Positions 29,650 to 43,159 are shown, counted from the stretch's first letter. The stretch: 64,000 nt of DNA from Saxidomus purpurata (GCA_022818135.1 JAFMSR010000008.1:33942392-34006391); one strand, 5' to 3'. Numbers and translations are program-made. The notes: a model not told the origin generated them from the sequence alone.

Positions 29650-32255
29650 ACGGGCTGTAAATCCTTACAACCAGCCATCACTGAATATTGTCTCATGACC
29701 TTTGACCGATTTATTGTGACCTTGATCTTAAGCTGGCACAGTTGGAGCATATGTGTTACGTGTCACATTAATACTCTGAACATTTTACCTAACTTTCAAG
29801 AAAATCCTTCAAGAGGTTTAAGAAATATAGTCTCGTGACCTTTGACACTTAAGTGTGACCTTGACCTTGAGGTGCAGGGTCTTGGTAATATGAACATTTA
29901 TCTCAAGTTTCATTAAAATGAGTAAAAATAGCTGTATTTATATTAATCCAAAAAGATATTGAGCAGACACTGAAAATGAATCATCCCTAAGTATGGCCGT
30001 GAGCTGATGGGGTTGAAACATGTGTTTTGCATGTCTAAACATTTGACCAAAAATCCTTGAAAATCGGCTTCCTTGCCACTGCCTAAATTAAATTGTAACT
30101 TTATAGGGATATAAGTACATTGTAATTATAAGTTATATTTCAATTTTATGTTCATTATAAACAATAGAGCATATGAGTAAAAAAACCGTATTTATATTAA
30201 TCCAAAAACAAGATTAGCATCCACTGATAGGCAAAAAAACTTTCAGGACATTTTTCGGTATGTAGAAAAATCATTGCAAAAAGCTAGACACTAGTATCAG
30301 AAAGCTCATGATCGAAATGTTGACTTCAGGCGCCGACTGTGTTATAAACAGAAAATCACGTAAAAATACAAAACGCACATGGAGTTATAAAATGATTCAG
30401 CTTTACGATCGTAGCAGTAAAAGCGCACGCGTATTTTTGAACGACCCTCACAGAGTAAATAAAGGTTTCATTCATAAAGTCTGCTTCCGAGCATGCATCA
30501 ATGGGTGTGTTTCGTTGTAAAACATTTAGTGTTGTTTTTGATAAACTTTTAACCTATGATATGAAAAAGGTCGGCATATTGGATGTGTCTGGTGGCATCT
30601 TAGTTTTAAGGACGAGGGAGATGCATGCTGTATATGCCTATGTTTTTTATGCCAAGAGGACCATTTGTAGTTTTCGCTCACCGTAAGTAATCGCTTTTCT
30701 GTCTGAACCATATATTCGGGAGCCGTTCATGAGGGGGGGGGGGGACATGTACTACTATTACCATTAAACACCGGCTAAATCAGAATGCTAGTAATGAATT
30801 GTGTCTATGTTATACACAATCACTTTAGCTGGCTCATGCCTGCACGTAAGGCAAAAACAAGTCGACACTACGACGGCTTACCGGAGATAAGTTGCACCGG
30901 TGATAAGACTGAATCTCTTGGTTGGCACGTGACGTGTAGTTGATATCTGCCTTTCTTTCGTAGACTGTTCATTTCTTTTCTTCTAGATTTTTTTTGCAAC
31001 ATCATTGACATTAATACTGCACTATACAGTATATATCATATGTACTTTGAAAGGGAAATTTATGATGTTTGTACAAACGGTCAAGTTCGCGGGTAAGTCA
31101 TGTTGTTACTGATGATTGTAATATTCAATTAATGAAATAAAAACCAAACATTACGGAGACAGGGTCAGATTTTCCAGTATATATACAAACAGCTGCTGCT
31201 ATGGTCACACGCTGGGAAACTGGGAGTCAATGTTCAAAATTTATTGCAAGACCCTTGACATGGGATGTCGGAAAGGCGTCCCCTCTTCCGGTCAATGAAA
31301 GACGATGCGGAAATCGATGAAAACCTGAATAGGGTAATTATGAGCGTAATCAATGATCCTTAAATTTGATTTATGAATGAGTGCCATTAAAATGTTGTCA
31401 AACATGTCTGTCCTGTGTTGATACGGGGTAAAAAGCACGCGTTTCCTGTTCTTTTTATGACCGTGCAGGCACTTGGAAATCTTTACAATTAATGGGGTCT
31501 AAAATATTAATTTGTTTCGTAGCGTACTATATTCAGACACTTGTCCAGTTAGTAATTATTTAGTTCTTGAAGTTGGAGCACAATTTTAAAACATATAGAG
31601 TCCATGTCCAACACCCTGTGGTTACAACGTAAGCCAGTAAAACTTATTGGTTTGGGTTGGGTAATAAAAAAAATGGAGCGAACTGGAATACAAATGTATT
31701 TCAAAGTTAAATGTCACATTTAATCACGTGCCGTAACAATGTATCACGTACCTACACTTGGATTTGCAACTCTCGTATTTTCCTACATAACTCAGTCTTT
31801 CTGTCGCGAGCTACGAGACTTTGGCCAGATGTGTATATCCGAGGAAAATATCCGCGGTTGTCCAAATACGGGTCGTACCGATGATAGCCTCTTTAAAGGT
31901 TGGTGGACCCAGTAAGCACAATTACAAACGGTTGTCCAAATATCCGAATCGCTTCCGACTGTTGGCCATATTAAAATGAATCGAAGATACTTCCGTGAAA
32001 AAATCCGTCTTAATCGTGTTTTTCGCAACATTTATTGCTCAAAGATGTGGAGTTTTCTTTCTTTATGTCGTATTCAAATCTGTTTCGCAATACGAAACTT
32101 TTATCGGTTTTATTTGTTGGAAATTTGTGAATATGCGAGAATTTTTTACCAAACAACGAAAACGAAATGTTATTCCGATACAGTAACACAATGGACGCCT
32201 TATAAAGTTTTTGTCGGATGCGTTAAATATATTTGTATAGCAAGATGTTTATTTA
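29650..32255. other. Intergenic, partly CpG-containing, no gene recognised
   Basis: The region contains P6-like GACCTTTGAC/GTGACCTTGACC fragments (about 29690-29880), a G run near 30724-30744, and from about 30300 a visibly higher density of CG dinucleotides than the introns. Several ORFs of 60-110 codons have no recognisable domain. A promoter of a neighbouring gene could lie here, but nothing decides it. Confidence 0.35.
31870..31928. repeat. 59-bp dispersed repeat, copy 2
   Basis: Partner of 12016-12074, with four differences in 59 bp. The - strand reading frame and peptide are kept. Confidence 0.75.
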
Positions 32256-32757
32256 AACAAGATGGCCCTGTATCGCTCACCTGGCTACCAAATTGGCTAT
32301 AATACAAGGTCATCAATAGAAAAAAGGAACAATTTTAAACTGGGGTCGTGATCTGAACAATATTGGTAGAGGTCAACTTTGTAATGATACATGCCAAATA
32401 TCTAAGCTATATGCCTTGTAGTTTCGGAGATAAAGATTTTTAATTTTTTTCTTATATAAGCCTATGTAAAATCAAGAGCCCACCGGTGGGGTAAATTTTG
32501 ACCCGAAGAAATAATTTGAGCAATCTTGGTAAAAGTCCACTAGGCAATGGCACATGCCAAATATCTAGGCTCTAGACTTTCCAGTTCTTGACAAGAAGAT
32601 GTTTATAGTTTTTTTCCATTCCGTTGCCATGGCAATCAGAGTTCAGCATGGAATGGAATTATTTGAACAACTAAAAGAGGGTTTCATGCATGGATCCTGC
32701 AAAGTTTCATCAACATTGGAACTTTGTGCCAGGTGAGCTAAAACGCCTGATAGGCCT
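32256..32757 (-). mobile_element. P4 element, reverse orientation, apparently complete
   Basis: On the + strand it opens AACAAGATGGCCCTGTATCG then CTCACCTGG, the reverse complement of the P4/P3 trailer. It closes AACTTTGTGCCAGGTGAGCT, the reverse complement of the P4 leader. The body has the usual TTGAACAA and GTTGCCATGGCAA phrases. Confidence 0.7.
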
Positions 32758-35469
32758 ACAAATCAAATATCGCGTTTTCCCCTTCTTTATTTAAAGTCTC
32801 AGTATCACATTTATAAGTAGCTCTCATTTTATCACGACCCCAGTTTTATCAGGAAATTTATAAACAATTTATGCATCGGGGTCCCACACATAGCAAGTCA
32901 ATTTTCTTCTCGGAAAATGCGCGGTCGCACTATTTGTCAAAAGTACGAATTTATTCTACTGATACTGATAAAGAGTGGTTGTATCTTTCCTATAGCCGGG
33001 CTCTCGTCTTTATTTGGTTAAAATCTATGCAGGGTTAAGGAAGATAACATGAAAAATGTTACCTGAATCGACGTTGTCATTTCTGAGTCCCACACATAGC
33101 CGGAAAAGTCACGTGGGATCGGTACCGTGGTTATACAATGTATAGATCCGCGAATGTACTTAAAAACATTAAATGACACAGATCTTATTTGACATGCTTT
33201 CTCTAAAATAGATGTAACAGAACTTAAAGTTGTGGCCTGTAGAATCATATAAAGAATTGTTTGTGTATAACATGCAGTAGCTTTTTAACATGTACTAGAT
33301 CTATTCCAAATGAAGCCAGGCTTTGCAAAAACACGTTTCTATGAATTTTGGCACGGACCTATATTACACGTGCAATATAAACATACAGGTCATGGAAACA
33401 TGCACGCTTGTGTGTCTGTTACTAAAATACGGTATGACCTCCAAACACAAAAAAATCATTAAATTTTGATGGAAAGGATGCAAGCGCTAGCCCTCTCGAC
33501 ATAAAAAGTTACATGTAATCCTAATCAATCTTAAAGAAACTATCTATCTGAAAAAGCAAAATCAACATTAATTGTTTACTCAAGTTATCCTGTTCATGAC
33601 CATCCTTGCATTCAGCATGCCAAACATACACCAAACCTGTGCAAAGATAGCCAATCGAACAAGTGTTTTAGTCCAAACTAAACGAACTGAAGAAATCTTC
33701 CTGACATTCAAATACGAAAGTTGGTCAGTCGAATTCGGGTCACAAAGCAAAACCTTGGACAGTCTTAGCGACCACATTTTGTAGCAAATCATGATGAAAT
33801 TTGACAACTTTGTCTCAGGTTGGGATTGAAACTGGGTAAATTAATGTGGGGAAAAATCTAGGTCACAAAAACCCTTCTGAACACTCTATATATGAAAGTT
33901 CACACGACAGTATGCCTACACCCCTGTTTTCAATTTTCTGACCGAATTAAGCGTCTTCCAGGTTCGTAAAATGTTGGCTACCCAAGCCTTTATTCTTCTG
34001 AATCTCATCAGCAACATGCTAGTCGTATTTTTTCAACGTCCGCGTTCTGGAATAGTAGAGCGCTAGATATTATTTGTACAGATCTAAAAATTACTAACCT
34101 AAAATTCGGTTACAGCCTACTTAATAATTTACGCGCCACTTTCTGAACACTACAGTAACATATAATTCTATTATTCGTTAATATCAGCAATGTTTTCTTC
34201 ACCATTATATACCATATCTTAATTACGCGCTGTGGTCGAGATTGTGTGTATAACTTTTGTAATAACCCTTTTTATCAATGAAAAATGGTATTGATCACGT
34301 AATAATTGATTCTCTTATGACGGCTTATTTTATCCCGCTTGGGCCTCTGATATTTAAATGTCCCGCTTAGAAACACTTTAAGTGTTATCTTATTTGAAAA
34401 ATTGTACATAATAGTTCATGATTTATACTGCCATGTAAATACAAGTCGTGTTACTGCTTCAAGTCAACGATATGCTGTCTTTTTTCACCGTAGAGGTTAA
34501 AAATGACTGATAATATAGACCGGATGTGCCTCTCAACCAATTCATTGATCCGGTCGATTTTTGTTTGCCTACGGAACCACGTGACTTTGCTATCATTCGG
34601 ACTATTCCAGTATTTTGACATGTCGGGAGCCTAAGATTATTCATTCATAATTAGGTTACTCGTGCTTTCGTCACTTTAATGAATCATGGGATGATAGACT
34701 CTTGGATAAGAATTAAGCAGATTGACTTTTTCTCAATATACAGTAAAATCATACCTTTATTTGAAAAGGACCAGATTGTACACAAATTGCAGCGCATCGG
34801 AAATGTTTACACCCCTGAACTATGGTGTAAAATGGATTCGACCGGAAATCTCAAGGGGAAGAAACGAGGTCACAGCCAGTGTCGAATTACACACCGCTCT
34901 CCTAATATAGCGAGCATTTCTGTAACGTACAAAAAAGAAGGAATTAATTCATTAAATAAAGTTTTTAATTGTGTCATCTACAGTACCTTTAAGAGTGTGA
35001 ATTCGGAATACCGTTTGATCACCAATTATTGGAAATAGTGAGGTAAATTCCTCGTAATTGTATTAGAAGTACGTGCCATTGAACAAGTGCATGTTTTTAT
35101 ATACTGCACCCATAAAACGATGCGGGAACGAGGGGATTTATCGATTTCGATGGTTTTGTGCTTTTAGTTTGGATTTTATCGTGTTTTAGTTTTACATATC
35201 GGATATTTCGGTGAAAATTGAATATACAAGGATATTATTAGATTCCAAAAACAAGGTATTTAGTCTTAGCTTTAATTAATAACAAACAGTCGCCGAACCG
35301 ACTCGGTTCGTGTGTTAAGTGGTTAATATATGTACTGTACTGTAGTCTTACTGGGGGCTTCAGAATTATCTGTTTTGAAATGTTTTGTGTTGGAGATTTC
35401 TTTGGTATCTATACAGTATGGACGTCTATATGGAATTTAATATGTGGGAATCTGTGAGTATAACAGAAA
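32758..35469. other. Intergenic, no gene recognised
   Basis: Mostly unique sequence with moderate CpG. The longest ORF (34679-35038, 119 codons) has no motif I recognise and an unremarkable start context. The distance to the Sprouty coding exon (46944) would allow a non-coding first exon here; ATAGTGAGGTAAAT near 35034-35047 is only a donor-like match. Confidence 0.35.
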
Positions 35470-35822
35470 CTGTGGTAGAGTGGTTAGAGTAGCAGACTGA
35501 AATTTCTTGAACCTCTCATTGACTGAGGGTCATTAGTGACATAGTCCGAGCCCTGCCACAGACTAGCAAGTCCCTCTATTAGCCTCAATATTTCGACTGC
35601 AAGACCGACCGATTTTACAAACTGATATTATATAGATGTCTGTCTTTAGCCTAATTCATTCGGCTGAATGATTTGACCCATTTGATAGATCAGATTTTTT
35701 TATTGTCAAACTGTGAAAGGCGAACAACTACAAAATATCAGCCTGTAAAATCGGTTTGTCTTCAGAGTCAAAATAGACTAGCCACCGTTTCTTATTGAGG
35801 ATAGGAGTCTAGTACTGGTTCT
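35470..35822 (+). mobile_element. tRNA-derived SINE, copy 2, interrupted by a MITE
   Basis: The head TGTGGTAGAGTGGTTAGAGT (A-box-like) and AGTCCGAGCCCTG (B-box-like) is followed, after an insertion, by the tail TTTCTTATTGAGGATAGGAG then TCTAGTACTGGTT that it shares with copy 1. Confidence 0.6.
35579..35783. mobile_element. MITE-like inverted-repeat element inside the SINE
   Basis: The outer ~44 bp at each side are imperfect inverted repeats. The left side AAGACCGACCGATTTTACAA (35601) pairs with the right side TGTAAAATCGGTTTGTCTT (35744). About 200 bp, non-coding. The SINE head and tail flank it. Confidence 0.65.
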
Positions 35823-37689
35823 GCCATAGTACCATAACGGCCCACTTTCAAGTATTATTATTTAAACGTATTGAAATGGGTGTTCAACCATTTTGTGCCT
35901 CTATTTTCTGTAAATAAATTTCAACATATTGATCAGAATAAAGATATTTTCACAGACATGTCTTGTTTTTCGTCCATAAAGGTTGTACTGTGAACAAAAA
36001 TTTGATATTGGTTTAGTTTTTAATAGAAAATGTGATTGTATAATTAAATACAAGCAGTTAAATTTTCTCTCTTTGTATCAACACAACTCATCTTTTAAAA
36101 TAATAAGTGGGCTGGTCTGGTACTGGTCCTTACTGGAAAGGGGCCGTTCTGGCCCTATACCCTGGTTCTTCCCAGGAGCAATTGTTAGGTAAACTGCATA
36201 CCTGTAAAACTACGGTAACTAAAGTACTGTTGGAACAGGTGTTTAAACTCCCGAACAACAAGGAACTGCATCTGTTTCTTACTGTAGTCAATAAGTTAAA
36301 GTCCCAGGATCTCTTTGAATTCACTCAGTGTTCCAGTCAGCAGAAAATAGATGGGTGCAGCAACCTGCCCCTGTTCTTGGGCACCCTGACTTTTTCTCTG
36401 GCACTCTGATTTGCCTTTTTTGACAGGACCTTTGCCGTATATGTTAATGAGCCTATTTCTTTGATTGACAAATAAACAGGGTTCCTTTTCTGTAACTGTG
36501 TAAGGCACCCAATAGTTTAATAGGGGTTGAGAAATGTCCAGGAGTAAGTAAATCAGTAATAAAATGTTAATTTAAATCTAATTCAAATGAAGAGCATCTT
36601 TACAATGTCATGCCCTTTTTAGTTTTTATCAGTTTTGTGCATTCTCGTGCATTACCTGCAGTCTAAAAACACTACTGTCTGGATTCACTTGGCCAAGTAA
36701 AACGTTACGTGGTATGGTAGTACTGAAAAGTGGACCTTATTCATTGGAAGTGAGCCTGGAGTTGAAGTGTTTAGAAACCCAGAGGTAGTCTCTCACTTGT
36801 GCTATACATCGGGCACATAAAAGATCCAAGGGGTCCATTCGGAAAGAGCTGAGTGGTTAAAAGCAGCATATTTATCATCATTCATCATCATCCTCTAGTA
36901 ATGGAAACCAGTCATAACTTGACTATTATGGCCATGTATTGTAAATATTGATCACAGGACTACAGGTTTTCCGTTTGATTGGGAGTGACTTCGAGTGAAA
37001 TTATTTATTAATTAAAATATTGATCAAGGGTGCGGAAATCCTAAATTTTGAGATGTTTAAATTCACCAGTCTGCGGCCAAAATTCACTTGTCCAGATTTC
37101 AACATTAAAACAAAGGACCTGTCTGAGGTTTAGATTTCTTATTGTAACATCTGAAGTGGACATACATGTCGGTGTACCTTTCCTAGTAAAGTTCTCAATA
37201 ATTTGTTGCCTGAGGCTGTATACATATGCAAGCCCAAAGTCATTTATGCAAGGTCCGGAGAATATACCGCAAATATGACAGAACGCCAATCTTGAAACAG
37301 TGTCATGTGAAGCCAGCTAAATTCGAAAAACCAAGTGTCTTGAAAGTTTCTAACATGTTTTGTGTCATACTTGCGATGTTTTTGGATTTATGTTTCGAGA
37401 ACAAATCAAATATTTTGTATAGTGTTCAATGATTAAAGCCGATTTTCACCCATTGACTGAATGAATTATTTTATTGGTACATGTACAGTGACGTATTATA
37501 AATTGAAGCTGAGAATACTATGCAGATTGAAACAAGACTAAAAGTTCTATTGTCTAAGGGATTTGTGGCGATGTAACCAATGCTGCCTTATAAAGGCAGT
37601 GACTGTGTCAGCACTGACATACTGGTAGTGTGTTCAAACTTTCATTTCATTCAACAAAGGTGCATTAGAAAAATTAATATTTGATTAAT
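35823..37689. other. Intergenic, no gene recognised
   Basis: Unique AT-rich sequence. ORFs here are below 105 codons and without motifs. A phrase near 36805-36850 (ATCGGGCACATAAAAGATCC) resembles part of an old retroposed repeat, but I cannot place it. Confidence 0.35.
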
Positions 37690-38032
37690 ATCAGAATTGA
37701 TATAGTAGAATACATGTACAGTATTTCTAGTGATGGAAATTTCAAGACTGTCACGTGTAACGGACCAAATACTGAAATAGTGTTATATCAACAAGTCTAT
37801 AATGCATCTTGTAGAAGAGAGCCATGCCGTTCTGTCTTCTTCTTTCACGGGATTCCCACTTCAACTGGTTTAGTATATCTTTCCCTGATGATTTGGAGTT
37901 ATTGTTTTTAACAAAGTCTTGCAGCCCTTCTTTGTACATTGTCAAGTTTTTGAAATCGTTTATCTGCAAAGGGTCCCAAACTGAACAGCTATACTCCAAA
38001 AGTCTGATATGAATATATCGTATACCTATCAT
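37690..38032 (-). pseudogene. Non-LTR retrotransposon reverse transcriptase fragment (C-terminal part)
   Basis: The - strand ORF reads LLEYSCSVWDPLQINDF, then DILNQLKWESRERRRQNGM, LFYKMHYRLVDI. This is the usual region downstream of the catalytic domain in jockey-like elements (LEY.C.VWDP, L.WESLEERR...LYKI..GLVDI). It has no catalytic box and no start, and is surrounded by non-coding sequence, so it is a truncated relic. It is a different lineage from the relic at 14727. Confidence 0.75.
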
Positions 38033-39030
38033 AAATATTTAATCCTGATTGACTGATAGCGCTCACATGCCGGGTCCGCAAAAGTACATGTAGACCTGGA
38101 AAATGATGTTTAGACCTGCGCGGATTTCAAGACGTCATTCCTGTTCACATAATTTTCACTACTTTTTATGAAGTATAGGATACATGTACAATAATTTTAG
38201 ACTAATGTTTCGGTCAATATAAATTATAATAGTTTTGCGGACCTGTTAAAAGTGATATTGACCGAGGACGAACTGCAAGACTATATATAGGCCTCAGCAT
38301 TAGTCTATAATTGAATAGTGTAGCCCACTGTGTACATTTAGGCTGCTGCTTTTGTTTCAGGTGTTGCATGCTCTGACTAGCTTTAGTAGTTATTTTGTTA
38401 ATATGGGTTTACTGGAAGTAGATTTAATGCCTCACAAATAATAAAAATATTCCTCACAAGTCACAAAAGGCCAACTTTTATTATAACAATGTGCAAAATA
38501 CTTGAGAGTATTAACACAAAATTTGACAAATATTTAATAACATATCCCATAATGTTTAAATTAACTACATGTATGATGACAGATGATGCAACTCCTTTCA
38601 GTAGTACATACATGAAACAGTACAATCATTACAATCATGTAATATTGTTATGTTTGTCGTACATGTTTGCTGTCACATAATGATCTTCTCATTCAATGTG
38701 ACACACGTAAAGTCAAGTCGTAATCTCGGTTTTCTATCATTACCTGAAATAATCCAAAGGATGGGTGTGGATAAGTGTGAACTACTTGAAAAATCTGCAA
38801 AGTATTTAACCATAAGCTTAAATTTATCATTTACATAGTGACATTGTATTTGATTCTGTGTTTCCAGAAAATGTGCTTTATAATTGATAAATTATGTGCA
38901 TGAAATTTACTTGTTTTACTCGCTTTTACTCTCATTATCATACAATATGAGCAAAGGTAGGGGAGATAATGAAGATTTAACTCATTGCAGCACATAGTAA
39001 TCTTGGTGATACTTTTATCGGTCACGTGTT
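38033..39030. other. Intergenic, no gene recognised
   Basis: AT-rich unique sequence. No element or exon is recognised. Confidence 0.4.
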
Positions 39031-41017
39031 TAACCGAAATACTACCAAAATACCGGGATACCTGAAAAAAAAAGAGTTATATCTTACAATCTATGTATTT
39101 GCGTATATTATTTGATGATCAATGACATGTGTTAGGAAGAAATTTTGTTAATCATTAAATTATCAGGTTGTAGTTTGTGAATTTCCCTGTAAAATATTGA
39201 GGTTGTATATTAAAGTGATCTGAAATTTTCGAAGCAAGACTTGCAGTACTGAACATCGAAGGAGTGGCACAGAAATCACGAAGACACATATATCAAACAA
39301 TAGCGAAAATTTCAAATTCAAATACTTACTGGATTAACTACAAAAGTGGCATAAAACTGTCTGCTATCACTCAACGTTTTTGAAATATTAATCAATCGTT
39401 TTTTTTCTTACTTGAATCGCCGACAGAGAATTGCAAATAACATACTTATTTTGCGGGAATAGAAACGTACTGTCAATTGTTACAACTTCTTACTATTCAT
39501 AACTGACGTGTTTTATCTTAGGCACATGCACATCATTGTTTGTGGGCAAAACTTCTGTTTTTCACAGCCGATAGAGTATATTCAACATGAACGCTGCTTT
39601 GTATGGCCAGTAACACGCATATTCTGGAAGTGCGCTTTTAAAAGCATTTTAGATACAAAATAAGATAGATGTCATATTATTAGAAAGACTTTACTGACAT
39701 ACAACCTGCAAACAATTTGTTTTTATTTTTAATACTTGGCTCTTGCAGATGGCTCCCCGTTGAAAGACAATTTATTCAATAATCTGAGAAATTTATATAC
39801 ATATTTTCATTGTGTAGCCAATGCTGCAGCATTGCTGGAAATTGGCACGTTTTCATAACAATACCATAGCTGGAAAACATCATTTCATACTGTTATTGTG
39901 ACTAAGTTCAGGGCTCTCATTACCTTTTCAAAGTTGGAAGTCTATGAAACAGAACACAAAGGTCGAACATGTTGCAGATTTCAAAAGTTCACTTGACATG
40001 CTACATTAATTAAAAAGATCCAACAGACGAAATTATTGTCAAGAATCTCAATTTCTCATAAAGTTTCACATACCAGTATACATGCCTGAAGCTTTAATAT
40101 TTTCCAAATTTTATACTACTGATCAAATATGACAGATAGTTTCTGTCGAAAGTTTATCAAAATGAATTTTCGAATTATGACTAGGCGTTTTCAGTACCTT
40201 GTCTCAGTATGTGCATTGTATGCCATTAACATTGTAATAATGTTTGATGCAATAAAGATACTGGTATTGGTATAATTTGATTTTGCTATATATTAGCTTA
40301 GTTTTGTTTCAACCTTTTATATAATTATTGTTTCTTAATTCAGGTATACATTTCATACATTTCTTTGGTACATGCGTCCGTTATAAAACTACAGAACTGA
40401 TGAAACTATTGCAAGCTCTTAATAGTAGCATTACGTTTTTGTATTATATTTAATCCGAAAACAAATTTACTTGTTTATTGCTAGCTAGCATCGCTTAACA
40501 ATTATAAAAATCTTGATGCTTTACCCCTAAAGCAAACCCATTTTAAATTAATTAATCTGTTTAATTATCGTTTGGTTATCCCAATCAACACTTGTTTATT
40601 GCTATTAGAATTAATCAGCATGTTTAACAAATGCTGGGGCATCATCATATCAGATTTATTTTAATTGTAAAATTGTGTCATGAATATATTTTAAAAAATG
40701 CAATTTATTTTAAATTCTGCAGCTAGGGAAATGAAAAAGTTATGCAGCAACGAACACTGGATCAGGTTGCAATGACATAATTACTATGGCATATACATAT
40801 GAAATTGTTCTGTTGGAACATTGTCGGCATCTTTTGAGTTCCCACACAAAATATTCTCGTCAAATACAAGAAAGCCACGCACATTCAATAGAAGATACGC
40901 CGCAGTGCAGGTCTAATAGCAAGCATGTTAAAAAATGAAAAAGTGTTTCTTAATTAAAACTTATGTGCATTCCTGATTTTTGCCGGTATTTCGGTAGTAT
41001 TCCGGTATTTCGGTTGA
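39031..41017. mobile_element. Candidate 2-kb DNA element with inverted ends, non-coding
   Basis: The left end AACCGAAATACTACC then AAAATACCGGG (39032-39057) is the reverse complement of the right end GCCGGTATTTCGGTAGTATT plus CCGGTATTTCGGTT (40982-41016), apart from an extra ~8 bp on the right that duplicates the CCGGTATTTCGG motif. The inside is very AT-rich and has no ORF of note. It could be a non-autonomous DNA transposon; the length and inner content are unremarkable, so the call rests on the ends. Confidence 0.45.
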
Positions 41018-41283
41018 TTACTTTATGATGATGATGACTTTATTATGGTGATCACTGTTGTTGCCATTGATCATATAGTAGCCACTACTAGCACTAGCCA
41101 GAGTGTTTGTCTTCATTATGTTGAGTTAAAGCCCGAGTCACAAGGAGGGCTCAAATTCTTGGTAAAAAGGTCAAATTAAAGAAAAACCATGGGAATAGGT
41201 ATGGGCTACATTTTAAGTGCCCCACAAGGTTATCTTGGGATCAAAGGCTTGTACAGAATAAATATGCAGCCTATAAAATCATT

Positions 41284-41500
41284 GATCAGCATTGTCGTGG
41301 TTTTTCTACCGGCTCTAGTTTCGACTTTTGCTAGATTGTGGCTTCCATGTATTGTAAGTTGATTGTCAAAGGTAACACCAAAATATGTAGACTCTTCCAC
41401 ATCTGTCAGACTCAGACGAATGCCGCTGTTCTTGATGGTACCAGCCTTCTGCTTAGGACCTGGTTAGTGTGAACAGAGTTGTACAGGAGTCTTTTGTGTT
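41284..41500 (-). pseudogene. Non-LTR retrotransposon reverse transcriptase fragment
   Basis: On the - strand, a KQKAGTIKNSGIRLSLTD stretch is followed by TYFGVTFDNQLT and NLAKVETRAGRKTTTML. This resembles the YLGVTFD..L.W..H...AE.KARRKL...RKL segment of invertebrate jockey/CR1-type elements. The upstream TLFTLTRS block is in another frame, so there is at least one frameshift. Short dead fragment. Confidence 0.65.
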
Positions 41501-43159
41501 TACATGGCTGTACCCACTGGTCTTCTGTCCATACTGAATGTTCTAATTACTGGATTACATTTTTAGGGGCAGAGAGCAGGATTTGACACTGTACAGACAG
41601 CTGTTGTACATCCCTCCTTCTGATGTCCTCCCTATCCTATACTTGTGTGTATAAGATGGTCATGCTCTCTCAAAATTCTTTGGGTCTTCAAATATTTCAG
41701 AAGAATACCCACTGACAGTTGAATACAGTCACTTTGATTTGTATACATGTGATGTACATGTAAAATTTTGTACATGTACAATGAACATAATCAGTCTTTC
41801 ACCAGCCTCAAAATCCACACATGGGTTAATTTGGTTTACAAAATATAATAAAGTACACATTAACTGATGGTTTGATGGATTCTCAATACCAATAATTAAT
41901 TTATTAATACCTGCATCGTAGGTCATGCATGAAGGTCATGTTGAGTGTGTCTTCCCCTGTGTCCGGGTGTAGGTCATGTTGAGAGTGTCCCTTTGCCCCT
42001 CCACCAAAGAAGGTTCTCATTTCAGACAAAATTTACCCAACTGAAAATCACTTCATTAGGTTCATACAGGGAAATATGAGGTTTTTGATTCTTTCAAATA
42101 CGTACATTCAGTACATGTATGTGTGTGGGCGTGCATGCATGTGAAAAATGACTTTCTGTGGCTTTAAAATAAAGATTTTATTAATAAAATTAACTGTGCT
42201 ACGCATTTCTTACAATTCATCAGGCTTAATTATACATTTTGTGCATGTGTATATGGTGCCTGAAGTCTGTCCAACAGGTGAAGGTAGTACAGTAGATGCA
42301 GAATTCATAATTTGTGTTTAGTTTGGTCAAATTGTGTAAGAGGTTCTGCTGGTATAAATGTTTAGTGAATCAAAAACAGAACTATAGCCCTGTGAACATG
42401 GTGAAGGAATGAATTTGCTGTAGTTGTGTGTGAAAACTGTGCGCATTGAGGTCTGAGAACATTTTCTGACGGTCTGACAGGTGTCCGTTGCAGTATTTTG
42501 ACAGTATATAATGTCTTAGAATCTGCTACTGGTCTCACTTACAGATTATGTACCGGTAGATACTTGCACTGAAAACATTTTAAACACACAGTCCGCCTGG
42601 TAAATACATTATTCTATGCTAGAGCCATGTGGTGTTAATTTATGCTCTGTTCAGACTTGGTAAACATAAAATTATACTGGGGAGCTTTTTATAAGCGCCT
42701 CCTTGAGCTTTTTGAAAAGATGATGTTTATCGCCTGACCTGTTTTAAAGAAGATCAGTTTTATGTGTTACTGATTCAGCTTTCAAAACTGTATTATGTTG
42801 AGAAAATAAGATGCCTTGCCTTGTAAATGAAGTTGGTGCATTATAAACATTGGTGGAAGAAACAATATTTATTAAATGCTTAAAGTTTTTTGTCAGGTCA
42901 ACTTAGATATTAGAACTGTTGGTTATTAATAATAAAATCTTGGTTGTGATCATAGGTTGGAAAGCAAATGGTCATCAATTTTAAGATGGTTCCAAGTGCC
43001 CTTTTTCTTGTAGGGTATGGGACCCTTGAAATGAACATATAATTAGTGATACTATAATAAGTAATATTTGTTTTTGTATTGCTTCAGTTTGTTTTCTTTT
43101 GGAATGTACATGTATATTAATTTCAATTTCTGAACAGAACAAAACCTTTATTAATATTA
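41501..43159. other. Intergenic, no gene recognised
   Basis: Unique sequence. The only repeat seen is a short duplication of GGTCATGTTGAG at about 41935 and 41972. Confidence 0.4.

Noticed and set aside
34679..35038. 119-codon ORF as a gene
   Set aside because: No recognisable domain, no splice or promoter support, and it overlaps another ORF in a different frame; length alone is not convincing in 64 kb.
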